This document shows positions 9,690 through 21,294 of a DNA stretch of 64,000 nt, one piece after another (within the stretch, counting starts at the first letter, position 1; each line of letters opens with the position of its first letter). The notes under the pieces were generated by a model, which searched no databases, was not told the origin of the DNA, and saw only the letters and a list, made by a program, of their open reading frames with translations. The translations under genes and the position numbers were made by a program. Origin of the DNA: Epiperipatus broadwayi (Eukaryota > Onychophora > Udeonychophora > Euonychophora > Peripatidae); the NCBI GenBank assembly GCA_028023455.1, contig JAQFVV010000320.1:558001-622000 (forward strand), written 5' to 3'.

Positions 9690-10743
9690 ATAAATGAAAT
9701 TAATTAGTATTAAAAGTGTTATTTATTCAACAAAAGATTTTTTATTCCAATATTTCTACATATGGAGCAGTATTCTTCGATTTTAGAATTTATGTATCTG
9801 CAGCTGGATTTTATTATGTGACAGTTGCTGAATTAGCTGAAAATTATAATGGCTCTAGTTATTCAGTTTGTCCGTTACTTATGAAATTCACTGGGTGGTT
9901 CATCATTTTCAATATCACAAATTTTATATCTCTTTACTCATATCTTTTGGGTTTTATTTAGGAACGGTAAGTACAATCACTTGAAATCATGATAATTATC
10001 TTTTTGACATTCATGCACATACATAAATTTAAATCAGTCAAAATATAGAATCAACTTTATTTTGTGTTAATGAATTAGGCGATTTTATATATACAGTGAA
10101 GTTGCAAATTATGCTAAATGACTTTTATAAAATGCTAAATGAAAACAAAAAAAAAAAAAAATGTAAACAAATGAATAAAAACAAACCATTGAAATTCATA
10201 AACTTATTCAATTTTATAGCAAATATTTTTTTTCCTCGCTAAATATAATGTTATCAAATCTTAAACACGAATGTTTTAATCACATTTTCTTCATGATTTA
10301 AATAGAATTTGTAGCATATTTTTAAACACATGTATAAAATATTTTTTTTGTGTATGTTTTTTTTTTTCCAAAAAGGTTTATATACAGTAATGTGCGATAA
10401 ATTCAAAAATAGTTGTAAAACCCTTTCATTAATTGAAAGAGAGAAAAAAGATTTAATAGAAAGTCATATTCTGAAATCAGCCATGTTTAAAAAAAAAATG
10501 CTTTATCAATCAGAGAAATTACAAAAAGCAGATTTATGCCACTGTCCCTTGTACCCTTAAAATAAATAGAGTTGCAACTAAAGTAAGGTATAATTTTTGG
10601 TTAAAATTAAAAAAGCTTTAAATCTGTGATTAAATAATATAAATTGTAACAGCATTCTATTTGATCATCATGTATTGCATCAGAAAGCCTAAATCTGGAC
10701 CATACAGTAGCAAATAATTCACTTCAAATAAGGGAATAGTTGT
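9690..10743 (+). other. AT-rich stretch with two unassigned frames
   Basis: The frame 9716-9961 (81 codons, hydrophobic ends) and the frame 10330-10560 (76 codons, with a Lys/Glu-rich helix-like middle) are open but resemble nothing I can name. The second might be transposase-derived, since the Tigger fragment follows closely. I would not call either a gene. Confidence 0.2.
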
Positions 10744-10874
10744 ATAGATTCCGAAACCATTACAGTCTTAAAAATATTAAAATTATCAGTGAAGCTGCAT
10801 CTGCTGATAATGAAGTTGCAACTACATTTTCATTAAAATTTTTAAAAAATTATTTTAAAAAAAAGGTTTGAAAT
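10744..10874 (+). pseudogene. Tigger/pogo transposase fragment
   Basis: A frame of about 43 codons reads FRNHYSLKNIKIISEAASAD followed by NEVATTFSLKFLKNYF and stops. The order 'RF-x-R-x-x-x-L-x-N-I-K-x-x-x-EAASAD-x-E-A' is the hallmark of the region between the DNA-binding and DDE domains in Tigger/pogo-family transposases of the Tc1/mariner superfamily. Nothing convincing remains of the catalytic domain downstream, and no inverted termini were seen, so this is an old truncated relic. Confidence 0.65.
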
Positions 10875-12755
10875 AAGTATTTAATTGTGGTCAAACAGAA
10901 TTGTGAACAATTGAACACACACATAGTATACTGTATATATATAACTGGGCTTTCTCGATTTATTTTTAATAACATTTGTAAAAAAACTGTTTATATCATG
11001 ATCTTAATATATAGATATATTGTAACCTGTTGATTGGTTATCCATGGGAAAAATAGCATATAAATGTAAAGTACAGCTCCCAAATTTTAAATTTATGAAT
11101 TAAGATAATAGAAATAATCAAAAATTTTGGTATAATAGAAATAAATGATAAAAATATATGTGTGATTAAAGAGATAAGTCTGTAGAGATGTTGTAAATCT
11201 AAACAAACATCGTTATATATAAATTTGATTTTAATTTATTTTATTGCGATGTTTCTTCAAAAGTTAAAAACATAAAATTGCAATCAAGGAAAGAAGGAAT
11301 AAAATTATCATAATAATAATAATATATTTTAAGTGTAAATATTTATTAATAAACTTTATATTTAAATTCAACTAATAATATCATATATTAAAAATATAAT
11401 GAGAATGAAAATTTTAGTCTTAAAGAAATGATTTAAATTAATTTCGTTTGTGAAATATTTATTGATTTTAATTACTTTAAATAGAAACAGAAAAATCTTC
11501 AATTTAAAAGTTGTATAAATTGATTTGGCATATTGACCAATAAGAGTTTAGTAAGTAGTTTTCTAACATCACTTTATCCTAGGGTTTTTAAGAAAAAAGA
11601 TAGCAGCAGATGATCGGAGAAAGAGATTCAAGAAAAATTATAAAATAGATAGCAGTCTCAATTTATTTTCTCCATAAAAAGTTATAAAATTAAAATATTT
11701 AAAGTCTTAAGCAGTATAAAAAATTGTATTCAAAAAGCTATCAAAGGATATAAAATATAAAGTAATTATAAAGACCATGAAGTAAATTAAATTAATCTTC
11801 ATTGCAACCTAACTGCCAATCCTGATCATCCACTTATAGCAGAATAATATCCAAGAAGTTGAAAAATCAAAGTTGTTTTAATTTTGTTTAGGATAACCAT
11901 GAGAAAGGAAAGATAATGACATTGCTTCAAAGAGAAACTTAACTGCATTCATGTAAGACGGCATTTATTTGTTTATGTTAAGATATGTGTTTTTGTTAAT
12001 TATAGATTTAAAAAAAGAAACCAATACAAAATTTCCAAAAAAGAAAATTGTAAAGCCTATAAAGATACTTTATTGAATGTTAAAAATAATTAATTAGTCA
12101 AGAGTGATAAGTTTAAAAAGACTAATCTTTGTTTGAATTGAATCATTGATCTTTAAGAAATAGTTTACAAAATTTGGGGGGAAATTGAATTAAGATTTCT
12201 TATATTCAAAGAAAAGATGGACTTTTATTATAGGACTTTAAGAATGTAACATTAAACTAGGAAGGATAAGTTAAAAGTCTGTGTAACTTTGAGTAAGAAA
12301 TAATAGTCACAAAATGAATATACTTGGAGCCAGAGAATTAAACAAATTTATCAGATATATGTTTAAAAATTTTCCAAGTCTAATAAATAACTAGAGAAGG
12401 AAAGAAATGCTGAAGTAAAATTACTGAAATCTTAGTTAAACTTGTTTTAAAGTGTGCATTGAAAAAAATAAAAATAACGTGGAGATCTGTTAAGAAGAAT
12501 TAGGAAATGTTTTCATAGTCTATTTTTTCTTTAAGAGCAGAATTATGCACATAGAACTACAAACTAGCCAGGAAGGGAAGATACATCCAATTCAGAACTT
12601 TTGTTCCTTAATTGTGCTTGTGTGTCTAATGTTTTGTTTATCATGCATGTATTTTAGCAATACAAAGGGAGGAGAAACACTCAAACTTGTGACAAATGGT
12701 AAAAGTCTACAGGGTAATCATGCTTATATTAAACTAAAAAAAAAATTTGAAATGA
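10875..12755. other. AT-rich stretch, nothing identified
   Basis: About 1.9 kb of AT-rich DNA with short simple-sequence runs such as TAA repeats near 11308-11322. One 82-codon frame at 12545-12793 runs into the hairpin below and has no recognisable content. Confidence 0.5.
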
Positions 12756-12955
12756 GTTATCAATTACTACTATTTGACAATTCCCAAGACTAAATAAGTT
12801 TTCTTGTTAACCCATAATTGCTCTTTTGTTTTAGATTGAAGTAAAAAGGACTCTTTTACTTTAATAAAAAAAAACTCAAACAAAAGAGTTATTATAGGTT
12901 AATGAAAAAAATTGTTTAGTCTTAGGAATTGGAAATTAGTAGTAATTGTTATAAT
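12756..12955. repeat. Long imperfect inverted repeat (arms about 77 bp)
   Basis: The left arm at about 12756-12832 pairs with the right arm at about 12877-12955. Corresponding landmarks are caattactact/agtagtaattg, aagactaa/ttagtctt, gttaaccca/aggttaa and ctcttttgttt/aaacaaaagag. Identity is roughly 80-85% by eye, with a loop of about 45 bp. It would form a long hairpin RNA if transcribed; a foldback or MITE origin is likely. Confidence 0.7.
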
Positions 12956-13554
12956 TTCTTGGTAACATCAAAAGTTAAAGGTGATCTCTGTTTATATGGA
13001 TATTATCTCTTCCATTTCTTTTTTTATTATAATAACAATCCATGAAAATATTTAATTCATATATAATATTAAAACACAACAACAGAGAATAAAAAATACA
13101 ATTTAAATAAACTAATTATATTTTCAAAGCATTGGAGTTATAAACAAAAAAATCATAGTATTCTACTGTTAAAAATTTTAAAAACCCATTTTTGGTTTTT
13201 GAACCCAAAATAAACACAATAAATCAGAGAACCAATAGCATTAAAACAAATAAAAAATGACTTTTTAAAATAGTTAATGTAAAATATTATAGTGTTTTTT
13301 TTTTTGTTTGGTAACCATGATTATTATGCTAACACACTGAATGCATATTTGGTTTATTTAATTAAATTTTATTTTCATTCTCTGTTGCAGTGTTTTAATA
13401 TTATTTATAATAATGGCAGAACTTCAATCTGTTATATATATGTGTGTGTGTGTTTATGTTGAAAAGTTATTGCACACTTACAGTACAATAAACAATACTT
13501 ATTAATTGTAATCAAGGCTTGTCAACAAAATGTGAGCTATTATATGCTATATAC
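12956..13554. other. AT-rich stretch with a short TG microsatellite
   Basis: Contains (TA)n/(TG)n simple repeats near 13434-13452. No gene seen. Confidence 0.5.
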
Positions 13555-13870
13555 CAGGGGTGGCCCAACTTTTAGAAGTTTGGGAGTAACTTTTTTGTTG
13601 AAAATGTATCTGAGGTGACCACATTTTTTTCAGGACTTTGAACTGGAAACTGAAAAATTTTGCACCATCTATCAGCCATTTTTGGTCACATTTTTGCTAT
13701 TTTATGCTTATTTTATTTAGCTTTATCAGTATTTAAATTTTAATTCCAAAAAAAAATCCACTATTGGCAGTATTTTCACAAAAAATCAATTCCTGATTGC
13801 AGTCTATAGTATATAGTTCCACTTTTTTTCTTTTATAAAATGCTGCAAAGCACTGACTGTCAAATTGGGC
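13555..13870 (+). mobile_element. hAT-like non-autonomous element, 5' end only
   Basis: It begins CAGGGGTGGCCCAACTTTT, which matches the terminal inverted repeat style of hAT elements (CAGGGGTGGGCAAAC type), here degraded. Typical hAT-like sequence follows for a few hundred bases. I could not find the matching 3' terminus or the 8-bp duplication, so the right boundary is arbitrary. Confidence 0.5.
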
Positions 13871-13927
13871 TATTGTTCTACAGGCATTTCTAATTGTCAA
13901 AATCAGAAATCAAACCAAAATGTTTTA

Positions 13928-14255
13928 TGCTTTCATAATAGATTTTGAACATAAATAAATATATTTCTCATAATCCTAATTAAGTTTTTACATTAATTTA
14001 TTTAAATATAAACTTTGATTTGAAAATTTTTAAATTTTACAAGAAGAATAATCAAGGAAAAATGAATAGCACTGGACCACTATTGCTTTTGTAATAGATT
14101 TTGAACATAAATAAATATATTTCTCATAATTTTTTATATTCATAACTAAGTTTTTACATTAATTTACTTAAATGTAAACTTTGATTTGAAAATTTTTAAA
14201 TTTTACAAGAAAATAATCAAGAGAAAATGAATAGTGCTTGACTGCTATTCAAGAC
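13928..14255. repeat. Tandem duplication, period 158 bp
   Basis: The unit starting 'tgctttcataatagatttt' at 13928 recurs at 14086 (tgcttttgtaatagatttt) and remains alignable to the 'aatgaatag' motif at the end of each unit. The second copy has a few small indels. Function unknown. Confidence 0.8.
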
Positions 14256-15343
14256 AAGTGAATAACATTGACCGCTATTTCCATGTCAATAACACTCAGT
14301 GATATCTAGCAAAATGCAACTATTTTTCATAAATATTTATGAATTTTATGATTACTTTTTACACTATATTAACTAATAATGTGACCAAATTTAGATTTTT
14401 ATTTAAAATATTTAATTTTAGATGAAGAAAAGACAACAGAAGTGAATAATTAGCTATCATAATTTCTAAGACACAAGAAATCACTGTTCACATAATGATT
14501 GGTTGAGATATAATTCCTTTGTTTTAATTACTCCATTTTTTATAAAAATCTTTATTCTTTGTACAATGCTTACATAACACCCATCAACATCAACAGTTTC
14601 GATTGCCCCTGCAATCTTCTTCAGAACTATAAAATATATACACATATACATAAATATACAAATTATATAAACATACAAATTATATAAAAAAAACCATATA
14701 TATATATTCATAAAAATACACAACATACCTATATTTGTATATCCCCTCAAATACATAAATACTAATAAAATAAAATAAAACCCTCTAACATTTTAATTTT
14801 AATCTTTTTTTTCTTTTTTTTTTATTAAAATTCTTTAAATTTTCCTTTGTCTTACTGCAGGCTATTTTTCATATGTTTTTTGTTTGTTTTTTTCCAGTTA
14901 TTAACATTATTTTAATTTTTTTGTTACATTTAACTAATTTGAATGTAAAATAATTCAATTTTTAGAAGCTAAATTAAAACAATTCTGATTATTGTACAGA
15001 AAGTAAACTGTCTAGATCTGTATCGAACAAATCAAATCACTCAAATTTTTAATTAATCTGGCCAATAAGAAAATTCATCAAACAAAAGGTTTTAAATTAC
15101 CTCAGCTCCCTCTAGTATTATAATTTGTCCATAACGCTTTATAAAATATTTATTAAATTATAATTTTAAATTATCTATAAATAATTATTTTTTAAAGCTG
15201 GTCCTGAATTTTTTAAAAAAGAAAATTATTGTTTTAGAATTATATTAAAATAAATTAGATACAAATTTTCCAAAAAAAGATATGCAATCGACTTCCCGAA
15301 TCCTTACAGTCAATGTCTTGGACACCTTTGCTATATACATTTT
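14256..15343. other. AT-rich stretch, nothing identified
   Basis: AT-rich, with ATA-rich simple sequence at 14635-14720. The minus-strand frame there is low-complexity (Tyr/Ile/Met) and not a gene. Confidence 0.5.
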
Positions 15344-15535
15344 ACATGAGAGAGCTTTAGGACAAAGTATAATATAGTTTATGGTTTCACTGTATATGGT
15401 TGTGAATGAATTATGTATATAAGTACATATGTGAATTGTACATGAGAGTGCCTTAGAACAATGTATAACATAGTTCATGGTTCCACTGTATGTGGTTGTG
15501 AATGATTTATGTATAAATACATTTGTGAAATTGCA
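15344..15535. repeat. Tandem dimer, period 96 bp
   Basis: Two adjacent copies start with acatgagag at 15344 and 15440 and share tgg-ttgtgaatga and atgtgaat motifs, with about 85% identity. The unit length is a multiple of three and the minus strand stays open across both copies, which explains a 103-codon frame there that I do not regard as a gene. Confidence 0.75.
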
Positions 15536-15779
15536 TGTAAAACATTTTTTATGCAAACTTTATGTGGAGCATATAATTGACATCAATCTAGAAATATAAT
15601 TCTTAACATGTCATACAAGGATTTTCCCAATTCTAATTTGAATCTAAAAATGTTATTTCATTTGCACATATTCCATTGTAAATTATGATTAGACTTGTAT
15701 AATTTCATTTAGTAAAAAAAAAACATCTCTAAGTTAAATTATGCCTTATGTGGTTAGGGCTGCTACATGCGAGTGTACA

Positions 15780-16225
15780 GGTTGTTGAGGCACCAAGATG
15801 TTTCATCAATGAAGGAGACAAATCACAACAATAATTAATAAAATATATATGTAAATGAAAATGTTTAGATTTCCAAATCATTCCATTGTTAGGAACATGT
15901 TCTAATTGTATATATTTTTTATTTAAATATAAGAGGTTTACTTTTTTACTCAAATTCTTTAAAATATATTAAATATTATTTATTCTACCATTATGCTAAA
16001 CTGAACAGATGACACCATTTTATCACAATAAGTAATAAAATTTATATGTAAATGAAAATATTTAAATTTCTGAATCATTCCATTGTTAAAAACATATTTT
16101 ATTTACAAATATTTTTGATTTAATTATAGTCTGCCATCATACCAAGCCAAACAATCAGGTCTCATTTTATCATAAAAATTAATAAAATTTATATTAAAAT
16201 GTTTAGATTTCTGAATCACTTTTAA
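15780..16225. repeat. Degenerate tandem repeat, about three copies
   Basis: A block containing 'tcacaa-taa-taataaaat', 'gtaaatgaaaat', and 'cattccattgtta' occurs near 15820, 16020 and, shortened, near 16167. Spacing is about 200 and 147 bp, so the copies differ by indels. Origin unknown. Confidence 0.6.
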
Positions 16226-16384
16226 TATCTTAATTTATATTTTAAAAATTTCACATTAGTATTAATAATTTATTTAAAAATAAACGTATTTAAAATTTAT
16301 TGGCTCACAATAATTACAATAATTCTGCAGTAGTCACATAGTACATAATTCCATTTATGTTATATTTTAGAAATAACACTATAG

Positions 16385-16460
16385 ATTGTTTAGTGTAGCA
16401 CATTGGTTTAAGCATTTACATCTGGTCTATCAGAGGCTGAGATCAATTCTGATGGTGCTT
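16385..16460 (+). repeat. tRNA-derived SINE head (degenerate)
   Basis: The sequence has a pol III A-box-like TAGCACATTGGTTTAAGC and a B-box-like GAGATCAATTCTGA about 30 nt later, in the arrangement of a tRNA body. Stems are too eroded for a working tRNA, and T-rich sequence follows. Confidence 0.45.
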
Positions 16461-17609
16461 CTAAGCTTTTCTTTATTTTAAAAATCGATTTATTTATTTT
16501 TTCATTTTAATAGCAATAATTTTTTTTACATGTTTTACTAATATACTTTTCACTGGATTTGAGCTTATGAGGTTTGTTATCTATTTAAAAACTTGTAATT
16601 GATCTGTAATATTACCCAAATATATTCAGAAGTTGTTTTTTGTTTGTGGGCCTGCCTCCTGCTTTGGCTACATGATAGCTCAAATTTAAGTAAGACAGAA
16701 TTAGTAAAAAATCATACTTATTAAAAAAGATATGCACAAAACTATTTAATTCTTAGCAAATTTGATTAGATTGATATTTTAATTCCACTCTTTTGGATTT
16801 AAGAACTTAATAACATCATTTGAAAGCTCTTCTAAATATTACTCTATTAGAAAAGTGTCTAAGACAAATCCAATTGTTTGATTATTTTTTTTAGTTACCC
16901 AACATAATCTATCATTAAAATAAAGTGCGCATGTGGGTTAATGGCTATTAAAAAATTATTGAATAAACAATGTATAAAAATTTAAAATACCATACTATAT
17001 AAAATATAGTTATTAGTTGTGGAATAACATACACATAAAAAATTAAATAATAGTGTAAATATTTTATTATTGAAGGAATATAACTTTGTTAATAGGATAT
17101 GTAAATAAGTTTATGCATGAGAAATTCTGAATGGTTTTCAAACAAATGAACTATTTTTAACTATTTTAAAAGAATTATTAACATGCTGGTTAAAGTATAC
17201 CTAAATGTTGGTAAAGAAGACTCCATCAATCTTGTTATAACTATTGTGCTTCAGAAGAGATAATGGCAACAAAATGAACTCTTTTTTGCCTCTCTATGCT
17301 GCAAAATTGTCCAGACTTCAAAGGCAAAGCAGTGGACAATGCCATTGAACATTGTGAAAATTGTATCCTGGCTGTAATAATATTTTTAGTAAGCAAGTAA
17401 GTAATCTATAAGTAGAGCTTACATAAGAAAAGGGTAGTGCAATACTTTTATTGTGGGTAGGGGAAGGGTTCTTTAAAATATGATAAAAACATAGATATTT
17501 TAAAAACTAAACTTATTTGCAGATATTAGCAATTTTTCTGGATTATCCAAAAAATAACAAAAACTTAAAAAATTAAAAAGTTCAAATTCAATAAATTTCC
17601 ACTTATGTT
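16461..17609. other. AT-rich stretch, nothing identified
   Basis: No supported gene. A GC-richer patch near 17280-17370 has no frame worth calling. Confidence 0.5.
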
Positions 17610-18366
17610 TCTAAATATAGGGGATTTGAACTAAGACTTTCAAGCACCCTCCAATTATCCACACTATCTCATACAACTGATACACATGATCACACATATG
17701 TAGAAAAGATAAATAATTACCAATACACGTATTTCATGTTAATCAGCACACATCAGTTGGTCCATATTATCGTTTCCCACACATATATATATAATCAGTG
17801 CTCAGTTTATATTAAGATAGCAAATCTTCACACTTTAATGGACAGGCTTCTACTCCACACTCCAACTTTTCAGCCATTCATATCATTGAAAATCTGATGA
17901 TGGAAAGCCCAAATTCCAATCTGATGCCAATATTATTGTATACCCATGTTGACCTGAAGTCACTCTGAGCCTCATGTATAGGGCTGTATCCATTTAAATA
18001 CATAGAAGAGGGATGGACAATGTGGGTATGGCAATAATATTGGCATCAGATTGGGATTTGGACTTTCCATCATCAGATTTTCAATGATATGGATGGCTGA
18101 AAAGTTAGAGTGTGGAATAGATTGAAGCCTGTTCATTAAAGTGTGAAGATTTTCTATCTTAATATAAACTGAGCACTGATTATATATGTGGGAGGGAGGG
18201 CATTATAATCTGGACCAACTGATGAGGTCTGGTTTAGCATGAAATATGGATATTGGTGATTATTTATCTTTTCTACATATGTGTGATCATGGGTATCAGT
18301 TGTATGAGATAGTGTAGATATTTGGAGGATGCTTGAAAGTCTGAGTTCAAATCCCCTATATTTACA
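17610..18366. repeat. Large palindrome: inverted dimer of a tRNA-headed repeat (family A)
   Basis: The left arm 17610-17946 (337 bp) is matched in reverse complement by the right arm 18023-18366 (344 bp), with a 76-bp spacer and about 88-90% identity by eye. The outer end of each arm carries a pol III B-box-like motif (gagttcaaatcccc on the right arm) preceded by a D-arm-like 'atcagttgtatgagat', that is, a tRNA-like head. The same family occurs as a single minus copy at 20082-20330 and as a direct dimer at 56194-57020. The spacer sequence here corresponds to the linker between the direct copies there. Confidence 0.85.
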
Positions 18367-20081
18367 ATTAAGCTCCAGGTTTGTGAAGAGTACCTGATTT
18401 TCAAATATTTATGTTTCTAAACAAATATTTTTTGTTTTAAAGTATTATTTAATTATTCTTTCAAAAATTAATCTTTTAAATATTAATTTGTTTTATTTTA
18501 GTCGGTATATTTTAATTTCCAGTTTTATTTTATAGAAATAAATGAAAAGACTAGAGATATTTTCAAGTTTTTCTTGTGAAAGTAGTGGAATAAATGTCTT
18601 TTAATTCACCAATTTTATTTCATGGGATGGAGGGGGGGTCACAAAGAGTCTTTTACCCACGCAACAATGCAGTATGTGCTATTTTACTAACTATAACAAA
18701 ATTTAAATCTTTCAACACTATTAAATTTTGTAGCAATTGAGAAACAATTTTATTCTTTGCATTATTTATTTACTCTCCATTCATTTTAATTTTTTTTTTT
18801 TGTTGGAAATAGTGAGCTAAGCTCAGTTAATAAATTCATTTAAATTGATGATCTATTGCTTCAAGATATTCTCCTAAGGCAATTTAGCAAACGTAAATGC
18901 ATTTATTTAGAAATCATCTGAATATTTAATAGAAAAATGATGTCTTATAATTCCTATATGTCTCTTTAAAATGAAATAATTTATCAAAACAGAAGAAGGT
19001 TTTCTTTATAATATAAAAAAAATTATTAGCTTCCAGAAAACATTACATAGCAAGAGATTTGCATTTTAAGGTAATTTGAAATCTTATAGGAAAGTTTCAT
19101 CAGCTACAAATGTAGATCATTAATTTCCATGAATCTTTTTGTTCATTTTCTTTTTATTGGGTTTGAATTGTCACTAAAAAGAAGCAGTAAAATTAGAATA
19201 GCTAATTTTTGTCTCTCTTTCCCTTCATTTCCACGTATTGATCAGCAATAAAAAAATAATAATAATAAATCTTTAAAATGCTCACAAACCAGCGTTTGAC
19301 TATACTGGAGAATAATGCTATCTCCTGCAGTATTTCTATGGGAGGTGTCCTGGAGAGACTTTCCTGGTTATCTCCTATTTCATGCCATTTTACCAATATT
19401 TTATTTATAGTATACAATCAAAAGTTAGGAGATAGAAAATAAATCAGTCGTGTAGATTATATGTTAGCATTTTCAAATCATATCATCTTCGTTTGCTTTT
19501 GTAAATAAATTAATTTTACTTATGTATAATATATATGAATAATTATAAAATTATTTACTGCGTAGGTTAAATATTTTATTTCATGAGTGTTCTGAGTGTA
19601 CTACTTAAAAATGTTAAAGATTAACAAACTGCATTACGGATTTCCGATTGAGTAAATGAGAGGATAGTATAAAAATATTTTTCTAATGAAAAAAAAATTA
19701 CTATAGCAACCGGATTTTTCTTATTATTCTTTTCAAATAGTGATTTATTTTGAAGAACACTTTATGCTCGACTAGTTAGAATTATATATCTGCTGAAATA
19801 TTTCAAACTCTCTTTTTAAATAATATCCATATATATTAGATTTTTGCATGTGCTGCAAATTTCCTATTTCTAATCTTGTCGTTGGATCAAATCAATTTTT
19901 GTAATATTTGTTTTATAATTTAAATTATTTTCTAATTTATTTTCAGATTCATAATCTAAATTTATATAATCTTTTAAGTTCAACAATATTATTTGATTTT
20001 CCAGTTGTCTAGGATACCAAAATCTCTAGCATAGGTCTGTATGATTTTTAATACGTAATATATAATATATAGTGTATATGA
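18367..20081. other. AT-rich stretch, nothing identified
   Basis: No supported gene. Contains a TAA microsatellite near 19255-19267 and a G7 run near 18627. Confidence 0.5.
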
Positions 20082-20330
20082 GCACAGACTTTCACACAAC
20101 CCACCACTCTCCACTCTATCTAATAACACTGATACACTTAAACACATATATGTTGAAAAGATAAATAATCACCAATATAGTATTTCATGCTAAACCAGCA
20201 ATCATCGTTGGTCCAGACTATCATCTCTACACATATATACTATAAGTGCTCAGATATATATTAAGATAGACAATCTTCTTACTTTAATGGACAGGCTTCA
20301 ATCTACTCCACACTCCAACTCTTCAACCGT
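20082..20330 (-). repeat. Single copy of repeat family A
   Basis: Collinear with the left arm of the 17.6-kb palindrome: 'gactttcacacaacccacca', 'aaaagataaataatcacca', 'tttcatgctaaaccagcaat', 'taatggacaggcttc' and 'ccacactccaactcttca' occur in the same order. It is single and not palindromic. Confidence 0.8.
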
Positions 20331-21294
20331 TAAGGTGTTCATACATAGTAGAGACCTCAATAATAAAGATAAGTTAAGGTGTTCATGTGATAGCTCAATT
20401 AAACTTTAGCGTTTACATATTCACATACATACAGTTTCTGTTCTACATACATCTAATGAAATGATACAAAATTTGAGTGTTGCAAGAAATACTTTAAACA
20501 AAATGACAGTGTAGAAATATGAACTTTTATTCTTATTAAATAAAACAAAAAAGGTTTGATCAAATCAAATTTAAATCACTATTATTGATAGGTAAACCTG
20601 CAACATAATTTATGATATATATGGACAGAGCCAGACCAAGATAATTTCGAACTCAGAGCAGGCTATGTGCGATGTTTTTAAATTGTTTTATATATATATA
20701 CTTAACACTTTCTAATTTTAACTACAAATATTTTTTCTAATTATTAATAATTTCAAAACTTCAATATTTCTATTTATCATTTTTATTTACTCGGGCATTC
20801 TTTAAGAATTTATAAAGCTGAGTAATACTCTCACTTTCTAAACACAAGATAGACTGTTTGAAAAGATAGGAATGAATCCACCTTATCGTGTCTACCCAAT
20901 TTATATATATAGGTCAATCTAAATAAAGCATTTAAAACTGAGACCATGAAGATCTTAATCACTTTCAATTCCATTCACTGTATATTAACAAATGATGTTT
21001 GCAAAATTTTACAATTTACTGCATGCCAGTATTTGATGTAATATTATATATATAATTATTTATTTATTTATTAATCTAGTGCCATGTTTTATTTGTAATA
21101 GTAATAATGCTTTAGATTGGCCTATATATGTAAATTATGATAAAGTGGATTATTATCTTTTCCAAGACTTTTTTTTTGTTTAGAAAGTGAAAGTAGTCCC
21201 CAACTTTATAAAATCTTACAGTGCGTGTGATTGGGGGGGGGGGGTGATTCGTTATGACTATTACCTTATAGAATCACGATTGCATCAAATCTTT
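20331..21294. other. AT-rich stretch with a G12 run
   Basis: No supported gene. A run of twelve G lies at 21233-21244. Confidence 0.5.

Noticed and set aside
14481-14756. 91-codon membrane-like minus-strand frame
   Set aside because: It is encoded by ATA/TAT-rich simple sequence and is low-complexity.
15245-15556. 103-codon minus-strand frame with internal peptide repeats
   Set aside because: The repeat comes from the 96-bp tandem dimer, whose length is a multiple of three; composition is otherwise background-like.
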